Source of the DNA: Mesorhizobium sp. YIM 152430
GTDB taxonomy: Bacteria; Pseudomonadota; Alphaproteobacteria; Rhizobiales; Rhizobiaceae
Direction: 5' to 3'
Length of the DNA stretch: 64,000 bases
Assembly (NCBI RefSeq): GCF_029210365.1
Contig: NZ_JARGES010000046.1
Span: forward strand, 1-64,000
Numbering within the stretch: the stretch's first letter is position 1; every line of letters begins with the position of its first letter. The notes beneath the pieces were generated by a model. That model ran no database searches. It saw only the letters and a list, made by a program, of their open reading frames with translations, and was not told the origin of the DNA. Shown here piece after piece: positions 24,621-36,595 of the stretch. Both the position numbers and the translations under genes were made by a program.

Positions 24621-25304
24621 ATGAAAGCGCTCCTTGCCGAAGACGACGCCAGACTCAGCCAGCAACTCGATGCCGCGTTTCGCGAAGCCGGCTTCGTGCC
24701 CACGGTGGCGCATGACGGCATCGATATCGAGCATCTGGGTGCGACCGAGCCCTTCGACGTGGTCGTCCTCGATCTCGGCCTGCCCTCGAAGGACGGCATC
24801 TCGATCCTGCAATCCTGGCGCGGGCAGGGTGTCACGACGCCGGTCCTGATCCTGACGGCGCGCGACGAATGGGCCGAGAAGGTTTCGGGCTTCCGCGCCG
24901 GTGCTGACGATTACGTCGTCAAGCCGTTCCGCATGGAGGAGGTGATCGTGCGCGCCCGCAGCCTGATCCGCCGCGCCGCCGGCCACGCCCAGTCGATCAT
25001 CGCCTGCGGTGCGCTTGAATACGATACCCAGACCACCTCCTTCACCCTGGACGGTCTGCCGTTGAAGCTGACCGCCTTCGAGGCGCAGATCCTGTCCTAC
25101 ATGATCCATCATCAGGACCGCGCCATCTCGCGCACCGAATTGTCCGAACATGTCTATGATCGCGACACGGACCGCGACTTCAACTCGATGGAAGTCATCA
25201 TCGGCCGTCTGCGGCGCAAGATCGGAACCGACATGATCCGCACCATGCGCGGCCGCGGCTATGTCCTGTCCGCCTCCAGCGAAAGCGAAACCGAACGTGC
25301 GTAA
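24621..25304 (+). CDS. OmpR/PhoP-family response regulator
   Basis: A 227-residue two-domain regulator. The receiver domain (1-120) has the acidic pair AEDDA near residue 8, the phospho-acceptor Asp51 in VVVLDLGLPSKDG, Thr in LILTARDEW and Lys in DYVVKPF. The C-terminal winged helix (about 130-225) shows LTAFEAQILSYMIHHQDR, the recognition-helix region DFNSMEVIIGRLRRKIG and RGRGYVL. It should bind direct repeats with 11-bp spacing, which are present upstream of its operon. Its end overlaps the kinase gene start by 8 bases. Confidence 0.93.
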   Translation: MKALLAEDDARLSQQLDAAFREAGFVPTVAHDGIDIEHLGATEPFDVVVLDLGLPSKDGISILQSWRGQGVTTPVLILTARDEWAEKVSGFRAGADDYVVKPFRMEEVIVRARSLIRRAAGHAQSIIACGALEYDTQTTSFTLDGLPLKLTAFEAQILSYMIHHQDRAISRTELSEHVYDRDTDRDFNSMEVIIGRLRRKIGTDMIRTMRGRGYVLSASSESETERA

Positions 25305-26622
25305 GTCGCTTCGACTGCGCCTTCTGGCGGGGGCTTCCATCTGGATCGCAGGCGCACTGCTCGTCGCCGGCATGATCATCGCATCGCTGTTGCGCGATTT
25401 CGTCGAACGCAATTTCGACGAGCGGCTGAACGCGCAGATCCTCTCCATCATGAGCGCCGTTTCGTTCGATCAGGCCGGGACGTTGCAGCCGGGCGCGATG
25501 GTGTCCGAGCCGCAATACCAGCAGCTCTATTCCGGCTGGTACTGGCAGATCGCCAGCGCGGACGCGGTGCTCCTGAAAAGCGCCTCGCTCTGGGATGCCG
25601 ATCTGGGCACGAGCGTCGGCGAGGTCGGCGGGACGGGCCATATCGAGGGCCTGGATGGTCCGCGCGGCAAGCTGCTGCACGCCCTCTACCGCGATTTCAC
25701 GGCGCCCGGCGGCGGCGTCAATCTGCGCGTCATCGTCGCCGGCCCGGAAGCCGAGATCGAAAATGCGCTGGGCGACATCGTCCCGCCGCTCGCGGTTTCG
25801 CTCGCCGTCCTCGGCGTCGGGCTGATCCTCGCCGTGCTGTTGCAGATCTTCTTCGGCCTTCGCCCGCTCGATGCGCTGCGCCGCCAGATCGCGGACATTC
25901 GCGAGGGCCGCGCCCAGCGCCTGCCGGACGCCGAGCATGTCGAACTCCAGCCGATGGTGACGGAAACCAATTCGCTCCTCGAACACAACCGCGCCGTCGT
26001 GGAGCGCGCCCGCAACCATGTCGGCAACCTCGCCCATGGCCTGAAGACGCCGCTTGCCGTTCTCGCCAACGACATCGCCGGCCGGCCCGACGCGGATGTC
26101 GCCGCCGATTGCGTGCGCACGATGGAACGCCTCGTCGCTCATCATCTGCGGCGCGCCCGTTCGGCGGCGAGCCGCAACATTGCCGGTGTTTCGACCGAGG
26201 TCGAGCCGGTGATCGGCGACCTGACGCTGGCGATGAGCCGCATCTATGCGGATAAGAATCTCGACCTGCCGGTTTCGGCCGAAAATGGCCTGAAATTCGC
26301 CGGAGACAGTCAGGATCTGGAGGAGATTTTGGGCAATCTCATCGATAATTCCTGCAAATATGCCGTCAGCGGGGTCGAAATCAGCGCGAAAAAAGTGAAC
26401 GGGGATATCCTGATTTGCATCGACGATGACGGGCCGGGTCTCGAACCGCATGAGCGAGAGCAGGCGCTCGGGCGCGGCATTCGTCTCGACGAGCGGCCGA
26501 TCGGTTCGGGACTCGGCCTGTCCATCGTCCGCGACATCGCCGAGCTTTACGGCGGCTCGCTGGAACTGGCCGCCTCGCCCTCCGGCGGCCTGCGCGCCTG
26601 CCTCGTCCTGCCGTCCCTATAG
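25297..26622 (+). CDS. PhoQ-like membrane sensor histidine kinase
   Basis: A 441-residue kinase with a transmembrane helix near residues 8-30 and a second near 165-190 flanking a periplasmic sensor domain. Then follow HAMP-like [20 protein letters not shown], the HisKA H-box [13 protein letters not shown] (His about 247) and an HATPase domain ([40 protein letters not shown]). The HGLKTPL form of the H-box is typical of the PhoQ/FeuQ group. I choose GTG 25297 ([10 protein letters not shown]), since upstream in-frame residues lie inside the regulator gene. It overlaps the convergent hisG by 6 bases. Confidence 0.9.
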   Translation: MRKSLRLRLLAGASIWIAGALLVAGMIIASLLRDFVERNFDERLNAQILSIMSAVSFDQAGTLQPGAMVSEPQYQQLYSGWYWQIASADAVLLKSASLWDADLGTSVGEVGGTGHIEGLDGPRGKLLHALYRDFTAPGGGVNLRVIVAGPEAEIENALGDIVPPLAVSLAVLGVGLILAVLLQIFFGLRPLDALRRQIADIREGRAQRLPDAEHVELQPMVTETNSLLEHNRAVVERARNHVGNLAHGLKTPLAVLANDIAGRPDADVAADCVRTMERLVAHHLRRARSAASRNIAGVSTEVEPVIGDLTLAMSRIYADKNLDLPVSAENGLKFAGDSQDLEEILGNLIDNSCKYAVSGVEISAKKVNGDILICIDDDGPGLEPHEREQALGRGIRLDERPIGSGLGLSIVRDIAELYGGSLELAASPSGGLRACLVLPSL

Positions 26623-27315
26623 GGCGGCGACGGCGGCCACGATCTCGTCGACGACGACCTGATCCGAGGCGGTGCGGTCCTTGATCGAAGAGAACAGGCA
26701 GGCTTCGGATTTCAGGATGACGCCATCGGCCAACACCTTGAGATGATTGGCTTTCAGCGTCGATCCGGTGGTGGTGATGTCGACGATGATGTCGGCCGAT
26801 CCCGCCGCCGGCGCGCCTTCGGTGGCCCCCAGGCTCTCGACGATCCGGTAGACCTGGATGCCGTGGGTGCGCGAGAAGAATTGCTGCGTCAGCCGCCAGT
26901 ATTTGGTGGCGATCCGCAGCCGCCGCCCATGGCGCTGGCGAAATTCGGCCGCGACGTCCTCGAGATCCGCCATCGTCTCGACGTCCAGCCAGGCATCGGG
27001 CACCGCGACCACGACATCTGCCCGCCCGAAGCCCAGCCGCGCGCCGATTGCCGCTCGATCCTGCCAGTCGGAAACCCCTTCGCAAACAAGGTCTTCGCCG
27101 GTAATGCCAAGGTCGATGGAGCCTTGCGCGAGCTCGCGCGAAATCTCCGACGCGGAGAGAAACGCGACCTCGATGTCGTCCCGCCCGTCGATACGGGCGC
27201 GGTAGCGGCGCTCGTCATCCGGTGTCGCGACCTTGAGGTTGGCGGCGGCGAGTTTTTCGAGCGCGGCGTCCTTGAGCCGGCCCTTGGAGGGAAGCGCGAG
27301 CGTGACGGTCATCAT
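26617..27315 (-). CDS. hisG: ATP phosphoribosyltransferase, short form
   Basis: A 232-residue catalytic subunit of the first step of histidine synthesis (ATP plus PRPP). It shows the N-terminal [40 protein letters not shown] and the PRPP-binding [20 protein letters not shown]. It lacks the C-terminal regulatory domain of long HisG and therefore needs HisZ, which is encoded just upstream. ATG 27315 overlaps the hisZ stop by 4 bases (ATGA). It is the last gene of the hisS-hisZ-hisG operon and converges with the sensor kinase gene. Confidence 0.96.
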   Translation of the reverse strand: MMTVTLALPSKGRLKDAALEKLAAANLKVATPDDERRYRARIDGRDDIEVAFLSASEISRELAQGSIDLGITGEDLVCEGVSDWQDRAAIGARLGFGRADVVVAVPDAWLDVETMADLEDVAAEFRQRHGRRLRIATKYWRLTQQFFSRTHGIQVYRIVESLGATEGAPAAGSADIIVDITTTGSTLKANHLKVLADGVILKSEACLFSSIKDRTASDQVVVDEIVAAVAAL

Positions 27316-28430
27316 GCCTCTCCCTTCAAGGCTTCGATCCGGTCGAGCCAGACGGAGAACCCTACGCCCGGAATCGGCGACTTCGCGCCGAGCAAGGTCA
27401 AGAGCCGGTCGTAGCGGCCGCCTCCGGCGAGCGGCCGGTCGCGGCCACCAGTGGAAATTTCGTAGACGAGGCCGGTATAGTAGTCGAGCGGGCGGCCGAA
27501 TCCGGCATCATAGTGGATCGCATCCTCGGCCAGGCCGAGTTCGGAAATCGAACGGGAGCGGGCGGAGAAGATGTCGAGCGCGGCGCCGAGCGAAATGCCG
27601 GCATCGCCGGCGAAATCGCGCAGCGCATTGCCGGCCTGGCGCAGCGGCGCGTGGATGGCGAGGAAGGTCTTGAGCGCGCCGAGCGCTTCGTCGGAGAGGC
27701 GCACGGAGCGCAGTTCGGCCTTTTCGATCAGTCGGTTGGCGATCTCGGTGGACGTGCGACCGGCGCTCTCGGCAAGTCCGGTTTCGGCCATCAGTCCGGC
27801 GACGTGAGCCGCCAGCGCGTCGCGGTCCCCCTCGGCGACGAGCGAGGCGACGGGCTCGTCGAGGGTCAGCTTGCGCGACGGATTGGCGAGGTCGTCGAGC
27901 GCTGCGTTCATCATGTCCTTCGAACCGAAGGCGCGGGCGAGGCGCTTCTGCCAGCCGCGCGGCAGGCCGAGCGCGGCCAGCACTGCCTCGAAGATGCGCT
28001 GGTCGCCGATTGTGATGGTCAGTTCGGCGTCGGGCAGGACGCCAGCCAGAAGCGCGTGCGCGTCGGCGATCGAGCGGGCGTCGGCGCGCGCGATATCGGT
28101 CTCGCCCAGATCCTCGATGCCGGCCTGGAAGAACTCGCTGCCGCCCTCGCGGCGCTGGCGAAACACCTCGCCGAGATAGGCATAGCGGCGCGGCGTTCCG
28201 GCCTTCGACGCGATGTGGTCGATGCAGACGGGAATGGTGAATTCGGGCCGCAGGCAAAGTGCGGCACCGGTCTCGTTCTCGGTGAGGAAAATGCGGCGGC
28301 GCAAGTCCTCGCCGGCCATGTCGAGGAAGGGGTCGGCCGGTTGCAGGATCGCGACGTCGACCATGCCCGCCCCGCGCGCGGCGAAGATGGCGCGGATGTC
28401 GTCGGCGATCTGGGGGATGCGGGAGGTCAA
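27312..28430 (-). CDS. hisZ: ATP phosphoribosyltransferase regulatory subunit (HisRS paralog)
   Basis: A 372-residue HisRS-like protein without the anticodon-binding domain. It has motif-2-like [21 protein letters not shown], a HisA-like [17 protein letters not shown], and motif 3 [11 protein letters not shown]. It associates with short HisG and provides histidine feedback sensing. I start it at TTG 28430 ([12 protein letters not shown]), which overlaps the hisS stop as TTGA; upstream in-frame codons would lie within the hisS tail. Translation is thus coupled to hisS on one side and hisG on the other. Confidence 0.92.
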   Translation of the reverse strand: MTSRIPQIADDIRAIFAARGAGMVDVAILQPADPFLDMAGEDLRRRIFLTENETGAALCLRPEFTIPVCIDHIASKAGTPRRYAYLGEVFRQRREGGSEFFQAGIEDLGETDIARADARSIADAHALLAGVLPDAELTITIGDQRIFEAVLAALGLPRGWQKRLARAFGSKDMMNAALDDLANPSRKLTLDEPVASLVAEGDRDALAAHVAGLMAETGLAESAGRTSTEIANRLIEKAELRSVRLSDEALGALKTFLAIHAPLRQAGNALRDFAGDAGISLGAALDIFSARSRSISELGLAEDAIHYDAGFGRPLDYYTGLVYEISTGGRDRPLAGGGRYDRLLTLLGAKSPIPGVGFSVWLDRIEALKGEA

Positions 28431-30016
28431 CCCCGATCCGCCTTCTGGGCGTCGAGCACCTTGCGCACCGCCTCCACCAGCCCGCTCTCCCTCACGGAGA
28501 ACTGAGCCGGGCGGCTTTCGCGCCATTCGGTGTTGTCGGTGATGCCTTCGGCGGCCTTGGCGCCGGCGATCAGGTCCTTGATCTGCACTTCGCCCGCCGC
28601 GCGCTCGTCGCCGCCCTGGATGACGACGCAGGGCGCGCCGCGCCGGTCGGCATATTTCATCTGCGCCTTCATGCCCGCGCCGCCGAGATACATTTCGGAG
28701 CGGATGCCCGCCGCACGCAGGTCTGCGACCATCTTCTGATAGCGGCCGAGGGATTCGGTGTCCTTGTCCATGACGAGGACGACGACGGGCGCGAGGACGT
28801 CGGCGGCATCGAGCTTGCCGAGGTTCTTCAGTGCCGTGACGAGGCGCGAGACGCCGATGGAAAAGCCCGTTGCCGGCACCGGCTCGCCGCGAAAGCGCGA
28901 GACGAGCCCGTCGTAGCGCCCACCGCCGGCGACAGAGCCGAAGCGAACGACCTGGCCGTCTTCATTGGTGACGTCGAAGGTGAGTTCGGCTTCGTAGACC
29001 GGGCCGGTGTAGTATTCGAGGCCGCGGACGACTGTTCCATCGATGCGAATTCTATTAGCGGCGTACCCATTAGCTCTTACGAGGTACTCGATATCTTCAA
29101 TGCTTCGAAGCCCTTCGGAAAATGTCTCGTTGATTGAGAATCTATCCCGTATCGCGCGCAAATTATTCATAAAAACGGAATCATCGCTGTAAGCCAATTT
29201 GAAATGGAATGGAGGCTTCCCACCTTCGCCGTGAAAAGCGACTTTATCGACATAGGCCATCCTGTCCATTTCGCTGCCATGGAGGAGACTCATTACCGCC
29301 GAGAGCTGTTCGTCCTTGAGTCCAGCGCCCACGGTGAAGTCGCCACTTGGGTCCTTTCGACCACTTCCGAGCAGTTCTTCAACGCCTTCTAGGCCGAGAC
29401 GATCAAGTTTATCGATAGCACGGAGGACCGTAAGTCTACGGCCGGCATTTCGTTCTGATGAAAGCCCAATCGTCTCTAGCAACCCGTCCCAAATCCGTCT
29501 ATCGCTATATCGGATCACGTAATCCCCGCGCTTGATGCCGACGGCTTCGAGCGTGTCCGCCATCATCATCGCCATCTCGGCATCCGCCGCGACGCCGGGG
29601 GTGCCGACGATATCCGCGTCGAACTGCATGAACTGCCGGAACCGTCCCGGGCCGGGCTTTTCGTTGCGGAAGACCCAGCCGGAGCGGTAGGAGCGGTAGG
29701 GCTTGGGCAGGCGCTCGAAGTTTTCGGCGACGAAGCGGGCGAGGGGGGCGGTGAGGTCGTAGCGCAGCGACAGCCACTGTTCGTCATCGTCCTGGAAGGA
29801 GAAGACGCCCTCGTTCGGCCGGTCCTGGTCGGGCAGGAACTTGCCGAGCGCGTCGGTGTATTCAATCATCGGCTGCTCGACCGGATCGAAGCCGTAGAGC
29901 TCGTAGACCTCGCGGATTTTCGCGGTCATGGCGTCGACGGCGCGGATGTCGTCGGCATGGCGGTCGACGAAGCCCCGCGGAAGCCGCGCCTTCATTTTTT
30001 CCGCCTTGCTGCTCAT
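28427..30016 (-). CDS. hisS: histidyl-tRNA synthetase, alphaproteobacterial type
   Basis: A 529-residue class II synthetase. Motif 1 lies near residues 40-75, motif 2 is [20 protein letters not shown], and HisA is [12 protein letters not shown] near 330. Motif 3 is [16 protein letters not shown], followed by an anticodon domain. ATG 30016 (MSSKAEKMK) is the family start; the frame is open to 30211 only because it runs through a repeat element. The middle of the gene (29041-29520), encoding the insertion domain between motif 2 and HisA, is about 50% GC by hand count and uses rare codons such as AGA and ATA, unlike the rest. It charges the G-1-less tRNA-His found at 4410-4486. Confidence 0.95.
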   Translation of the reverse strand: MSSKAEKMKARLPRGFVDRHADDIRAVDAMTAKIREVYELYGFDPVEQPMIEYTDALGKFLPDQDRPNEGVFSFQDDDEQWLSLRYDLTAPLARFVAENFERLPKPYRSYRSGWVFRNEKPGPGRFRQFMQFDADIVGTPGVAADAEMAMMMADTLEAVGIKRGDYVIRYSDRRIWDGLLETIGLSSERNAGRRLTVLRAIDKLDRLGLEGVEELLGSGRKDPSGDFTVGAGLKDEQLSAVMSLLHGSEMDRMAYVDKVAFHGEGGKPPFHFKLAYSDDSVFMNNLRAIRDRFSINETFSEGLRSIEDIEYLVRANGYAANRIRIDGTVVRGLEYYTGPVYEAELTFDVTNEDGQVVRFGSVAGGGRYDGLVSRFRGEPVPATGFSIGVSRLVTALKNLGKLDAADVLAPVVVLVMDKDTESLGRYQKMVADLRAAGIRSEMYLGGAGMKAQMKYADRRGAPCVVIQGGDERAAGEVQIKDLIAGAKAAEGITDNTEWRESRPAQFSVRESGLVEAVRKVLDAQKADRG

Positions 30017-30128
30017 GTCGAAAATCCGCCTGCGATGATTGGAAATGCGCCCGGAACGGGCGCGCCGTGTCGTAACCGATAGGAACGAGGGCGGCAAGTG
30101 TCGGGGGCCAACAGCGGGCGGCGGCGCT

Positions 30129-30170
30129 CCCCCTCTCCGTCTCGGGCTTCGCCCGAGCCACCTCTCCCCC
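30129..30170. repeat. solo half copy (B) of the palindromic repeat
   Basis: A 42-bp sequence identical to the left arm of copy A (16441-16482), followed by GGAGGGGGCGAGGAAA, which matches the adjoining internal sequence of copy A with small differences. The opposite arm is missing. It lies about 110 bases upstream of the hisS start and downstream of the doxX terminator, so it is part of the hisS 5' region. Confidence 0.9.
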
Positions 30171-30209
30171 GGAGGGGGCGAGGAAACGACGGCAGCGGCG
30201 GGGTGACGC

Positions 30210-30236
30210 AAAAAAGGCGGGCCGGAGCCCGCCTTT
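30210..30236 (-). terminator. Rho-independent terminator after the doxX-like gene
   Basis: Stem AAAGGCGGGC (30213-30222) pairs with GCCCGCCTTT (30227-30236) around a 4-base loop. On the minus strand it is followed by a run of about six T residues. It lies 23 bases past the DoxX stop. Confidence 0.85.
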
Positions 30237-30258
30237 GTCGACTGGAGATCGCTGTAGC

Positions 30259-30639
30259 TTACGCGCGGGCGGCGACGGAGACCGAGCCGGGGCCCGAGAC
30301 CGAAAGGGCGAGGAAGCCGCCGGCCATGGCGAGGTTCTTGAAGAAGTTGTTGAACTGGTTCTGGTCGGCGAAATCCATGTGGCCGAGAAGGGCGGTGGCG
30401 ACGCAGAAGAGCGCGAAGGCATAGGCGACGTAGCGCGTCTTGAAGCCGACGATGATGGCGATGCCGCCGAGAACCTTGAGCGCGATGATGAGCCAGGTGA
30501 TCAGCATCGGCGCGGGCAGGCCGAGCGAGCCCATATAGCCGGCAAAGCCGCCCGGCGCGGTGAGCATTCCGAAACCGGAAATGAGGAAGAGCGCAACCAG
30601 AAGGATGCGGGCGACGAGAAGAACGGCGTCGTTGGACAT
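30259..30639 (-). CDS. DoxX-family membrane protein
   Basis: A 126-residue integral membrane protein with four predicted helices ([70 protein letters not shown]). The motif [19 protein letters not shown] is typical of the DoxX/YphA group. Members are linked to redox or sulfur stress and quinone interaction, but the activity of this type is not established. It appears to be monocistronic with its own terminator. Confidence 0.9.
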   Translation of the reverse strand: MSNDAVLLVARILLVALFLISGFGMLTAPGGFAGYMGSLGLPAPMLITWLIIALKVLGGIAIIVGFKTRYVAYAFALFCVATALLGHMDFADQNQFNNFFKNLAMAGGFLALSVSGPGSVSVAARA

Positions 30640-30799
30640 GGCGGTATGATTCCCTGGGAGGAGGATTGATCGCCGGTATTTACTCGTGGTGAGGTGATTG
30701 CGCGAGATGTCTGGTGCGCGACGCTGCGTTCAGTATTGGTGAACGATGTGGGCTATGGTGTTCACAGGGGGCTCTTCGAGAGAATCTTCCCATCTGCAC

Positions 30800-32191
<1,392 letters not shown>

Positions 32192-32238
32192 GCGGTGCTC
32201 CCTGAACTGGTTGGCATATGGGGCATCGGCGGGCGAGT

Positions 32239-32676
32239 TCAAAGGAACGAGGCGAGGCCGAGGACGAAGGCGTAGCGCGCGGTCTTGGCGATTCCGACGA
32301 TGACGATGAAGGCCACGAAGGGAACGCGCAGGATGCCGGCGACGACGGTCAGCGGATCGCCGATGACGGGAACCCAGGAGAGGAGCAGCGACCACAGGCC
32401 GTAGCGCGCATACCAGCTTTCGGCCCGCGCGATCTGGGCCGGCGAGGCGGGGAACCAGCTTCGGTTGCGGAACCGGGTCACGAAGCGTCCGAGGAGCCAG
32501 TTGACGGCGGAGCCGGCGGTATTGGCGAGGCTGGCGACGAAGAGGAGGGCGAGCGGATCGGCGGCGCGGGAGGCGTACAGGGCCGCGAGCACGGCTTCCG
32601 ACGTGCCGGGCAAAAGCGTGGCGGAGGTGAAGGCCGAGACGGCGAGGCCCCACAGGGCGGCGAGTTCGCCGGTCAT
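32239..32676 (-). CDS. YqaA-family membrane protein (DedA superfamily)
   Basis: A 145-residue membrane protein with the short DedA-like fold. Hydrophobic helices include [40 protein letters not shown] and [15 protein letters not shown], with the conserved Glu in LPGTSEAVL and the Gly/Pro-rich [10 protein letters not shown]. YqaA/DedA relatives are tied to membrane homeostasis and lipid flipping, but this subgroup is not characterised. It precedes fumC on the same strand. Confidence 0.85.
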   Translation of the reverse strand: MTGELAALWGLAVSAFTSATLLPGTSEAVLAALYASRAADPLALLFVASLANTAGSAVNWLLGRFVTRFRNRSWFPASPAQIARAESWYARYGLWSLLLSWVPVIGDPLTVVAGILRVPFVAFIVIVGIAKTARYAFVLGLASFL

Positions 32677-32744
32677 CGATGAAAGCGGTGGCGGATCATG
32701 GCGGGCTTGGTGCCCTGCCGGTCCGTCGCTGGCAAGAGCCGGGA

Positions 32745-32769
32745 GAAAAAGGGCGGCCCGAAGCCGCCC
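32745..32769 (-). terminator. Rho-independent terminator after csbD
   Basis: Stem GGGCGGC (32751-32757) pairs with GCCGCCC (32763-32769). On the minus strand it is followed by five T residues, 25 bases after the CsbD stop. Confidence 0.8.
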
Positions 32770-32794
32770 GCATTTCGCTCAGGTGGTCCCGAGA

Positions 32795-32962
32795 CTAAAT
32801 CTTGTTCTTGACGTCGCCGACGCCTTTTTGAACCTTGCCTTCGGTCTTCTGGGCCTTGCCTTTCAGTTCGGTCTCTTTCGAGCCCGTCGCCTTGCCGGCA
32901 GCTTCCTTGACGGCACCGGCCGCCTGCTTGGCCGCACCCTTGATCTGATCCTTGTTCACCAT
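32795..32962 (-). CDS. CsbD-family stress protein
   Basis: A 55-residue hydrophilic protein, rich in Lys, Gly and Ala (KDQIKGAAKQAAGAVKEAAG, GKAQKTEGKVQKGVGDVKN), with the KGxxKQAxGxVKE repeat typical of CsbD. CsbD proteins are abundant general-stress proteins in bacteria; their biochemistry is unknown. ATG 32962 is preceded by AAGGAG. A sequence close to the alphaproteobacterial EcfG promoter lies about 45 bases upstream, fitting general-stress control. Confidence 0.92.
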   Translation of the reverse strand: MVNKDQIKGAAKQAAGAVKEAAGKATGSKETELKGKAQKTEGKVQKGVGDVKNKI

Positions 32963-33006
32963 CGTCATCTCCTTGGGACCGCCGACGAATTGTCGGGCGC
33001 CAGATG

Positions 33007-33031
33007 AACGCCGGTTGTGACCTTTGGTTGC
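33007..33031 (-). promoter_or_regulatory. candidate EcfG (general stress) promoter of csbD
   Basis: Read on the minus strand, GCAAC (33031-33027), a 16-base spacer and CGTT (33010-33007) match the EcfG consensus GGAAC-N16/17-CGTT with one mismatch. It lies about 45 bases upstream of the CsbD start. Confidence 0.4.
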
Positions 33032-33052
33032 AGAAGCGCGATCACGAAAACG

Positions 33053-33081
33053 AAAAGGGCGCCCCGCGAGGGACGCCCTTT
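33053..33081 (-). terminator. terminator after groEL
   Basis: AAAGGGCG (33054-33061) pairs with CGCCCTTT (33074-33081), with an inner CCC/GGG extension. On the minus strand it is followed by TTTTCG. It lies 32 bases after the groEL stop. Confidence 0.7.
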
Positions 33082-33113
33082 CCTGATGCTTTGCAGCGAG
33101 CTTTTTGGACTTC

Positions 33114-34781
<1,668 letters not shown>

Positions 34782-34825
34782 CTAATGGTCCATTGAATGA
34801 GTGGATGGGTGGGCGGGGCCGGCGA

Positions 34826-35122
34826 TCAGCCGATGATGCCCATGATGTCGGCTTCCTTCATGATCAGAAGGTCTTCGCCGTTGAGCTTGACTTCGGTGCC
34901 GGACCACTTGCCGAAAAGCACGCGGTCGCCCTGCTTGACGTCCAGCGGAACGAGCTTGCCGGCTTCGTCGCGGGCGCCCGAGCCGACGGCGATGATCTCG
35001 CCTTCCTGCGGCTTCTCCTTGGCGGTGTCCGGGATGATGATGCCGCCCTTGGTCTTTTCCTCGGAATCGACCCGGCGGACAACCACGCGGTCGTGAAGCG
35101 GGCGGAACGTCGACTGTGTCAT
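34826..35122 (-). CDS. groES: co-chaperonin GroES
   Basis: A 98-residue co-chaperonin with [20 protein letters not shown], a mobile loop ending [16 protein letters not shown], and the C-terminal [17 protein letters not shown]. It heads the groES-groEL operon. A CIRCE element and a sigma-32-type promoter lie upstream at 35186-35251. Confidence 0.99.
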   Translation of the reverse strand: MTQSTFRPLHDRVVVRRVDSEEKTKGGIIIPDTAKEKPQEGEIIAVGSGARDEAGKLVPLDVKQGDRVLFGKWSGTEVKLNGEDLLIMKEADIMGIIG

Positions 35123-35185
35123 GTGACTTTGATCCTCGATACGGATGATGGTAGGGGTTCCCTCCGTCCGGAGAACCGGACTTCG

Positions 35186-35212
35186 TTAGCACTCCCATCT
35201 GGTGAGTGCCAA
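35186..35212. promoter_or_regulatory. CIRCE operator (HrcA-binding) of groESL
   Basis: TTAGCACTC at 35186-35194, a 9-base spacer, and GAGTGCCAA at 35204-35212 match the CIRCE consensus TTAGCACTC-N9-GAGTGCTAA with one mismatch. It sits between the promoter and groES, as expected for HrcA repression. Confidence 0.95.
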
Positions 35213-35222
35213 CTGGCCGGTG

Positions 35223-35251
35223 AGATAGGCCCGCCGCCAACCGGAGTCAAG
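35223..35251 (-). promoter_or_regulatory. sigma-32-type promoter of groESL
   Basis: Read on the minus strand, CTTGACT (35251-35245) and CCTATCT (35229-35223) match the alphaproteobacterial RpoH consensus CTTGAC-N17-CCTATNT. Together with CIRCE this gives dual sigma-32 and HrcA heat control. Confidence 0.8.
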
Positions 35252-35293
35252 AAGCTGGCCACACGTAGACGATCCTCCTTCGGTTTTTTCGGA

Positions 35294-35680
35294 ATGTTCG
35301 GCCGTTCCTACGACCTGCGCCAGCTCGACGCGGCTCTGCGCGGCGTCGACCTTCATCCCGCGCTGGTGCCCGAAGGCGTCAAGATGACCATCGTCAACCT
35401 GATGAAGGACCACGGCATCGACGAGGTGCCGGAAGCCTACCCGGTGGTGGCCGACATGTTCGGATATGCCGTGATGGGCGCCAACGCATTCGAAGGCATT
35501 CACGGCGATGCGCGGCTGCAAGCGGTCGAGGCGCGGGTGGAAAAGGCGCTGGAGGCGGGCGAAGGGATGGATGCGCAGCTTCTGCTGCTGGCCCTTCACG
35601 CCCGGCTGATCCAGCCCGAACTCGTCGAGCGGTACGGGATCGCGCTCGAAGATGACGGGCGCAGCGACGAAACGGGATGA
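35294..35680 (+). CDS. uncharacterised protein divergent from groESL
   Basis: A 128-residue protein with no recognised domain. It contains YDLRQLDAALRGVDLHPALV and EGVKMTIVNLMKDHGIDEVP, a Leu/Ala-rich helical region, and an acidic tail ending RSDETG. No signal peptide is present, but the open frame extends upstream, so the true start could lie before the ATG at 35294; its ribosome site is weak. The first 170 bases upstream are shared with the groES promoter region. Its 3' end overlaps the open frame upstream of the HAD gene at 35740. Confidence 0.6.
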   Translation: MFGRSYDLRQLDAALRGVDLHPALVPEGVKMTIVNLMKDHGIDEVPEAYPVVADMFGYAVMGANAFEGIHGDARLQAVEARVEKALEAGEGMDAQLLLLALHARLIQPELVERYGIALEDDGRSDETG

Positions 35681-35739
35681 CTCGGGCGCGGCCTTCGTCT
35701 AGATGCGGATCGACCCTCAATCGCGCCGACGAGCCTGAA

Positions 35740-36591
35740 ATGCCCAACCTCATCGACACGCTGGACGACCTCGCGGACGGCTATTCCGTCATCCTGAGCG
35801 ACGTCTGGGGCGTGGTCCATAACGGCGTCGACCCCTTTCCCGATGCCTGCGCGGCGCTGAAGCGCGCGCGCCAGAAGGGCAAGATCGTCATCCTCATCAC
35901 CAATTCTCCGCGCGTGCGCGACGATGTGGAAGACCAACTCGCCGCGATCGGCGTTCCGCGCGACTGCTGGGACTATCTGGTCACTTCCGGCGACGTGACG
36001 CGGGACCTGATCGCCGAAGGGCCGCGCCGCATCTTCCATCTCGGCCTCGACCGCGACCTGTCGCTTTATGACGGGCTCGACGTCGAACTGGTCGAGGAGC
36101 AGGAGGCGTCGGGTGTCGTCTGCACCGGCATGTTCGACGACGACACCGAGACGCCCGAGGATTATGCGGAAATGCTGCGTCGTTTCCGCTCGCGCGACCT
36201 GCCCTTCATCTGCGCCAATCCCGACATCGTGGTGGAACGCGGCGACAAGCTTGTCTGGTGCGCCGGCGCGCTCGCCCGCGACTATGCGCAGCTCGGCGGC
36301 CGCTCCTTCGTCGCCGGCAAGCCGCACCAGCCGATCTATGCCGCAGCGCTGATTCTCGCGACCCATGCGCTCGGCCGGCAGGTGAAGCCGGCCGACGTGC
36401 TGGCGATCGGCGACGGCGTCCTGACCGACGTCAAGGGCGCGGTTTCGAACGACATCGACATTTTGTTCGTCACCGCCGGCATCCACGCCCGCGAATACGA
36501 TGCCGACGGCGCGCCGGACGTGGCGCGGCTCGCGACCTTTCTCGACAGTCACGGCTATGCGCCCGTGGCCTCCATCCCACGTCTTCGTTGA
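35740..36591 (+). CDS. HAD-superfamily phosphatase (TIGR01459 type)
   Basis: A 283-residue phosphatase of the HAD superfamily, class IIA-like. The nucleophile motif is VILSDVWGVVHNG (first Asp in SDVWG), motif II is ILITNSPR, and the third motif is VLAIGDGVLTDVKGAVSND. The FVAGKPHQPIY segment is typical of the TIGR01459 group. Start MPNLIDTL at 35740 matches the family; the frame is open upstream to 35677. It precedes ribF by 4 bases, so the pair is cotranscribed. The natural substrate is unknown. Confidence 0.9.
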   Translation: MPNLIDTLDDLADGYSVILSDVWGVVHNGVDPFPDACAALKRARQKGKIVILITNSPRVRDDVEDQLAAIGVPRDCWDYLVTSGDVTRDLIAEGPRRIFHLGLDRDLSLYDGLDVELVEEQEASGVVCTGMFDDDTETPEDYAEMLRRFRSRDLPFICANPDIVVERGDKLVWCAGALARDYAQLGGRSFVAGKPHQPIYAAALILATHALGRQVKPADVLAIGDGVLTDVKGAVSNDIDILFVTAGIHAREYDADGAPDVARLATFLDSHGYAPVASIPRLR

Positions 36592-36595
36592 GCGC

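Noticed and set aside
24261..25451. 396-codon minus-strand frame opposite the response regulator
   Set aside because: The plus strand has the full receiver and winged-helix motifs. The opposite frame has none.
30017..30211. N-terminal extension of hisS to 30211
   Set aside because: The added 65 residues come from the repeat and the intergenic region. The family N-terminus starts at 30016.
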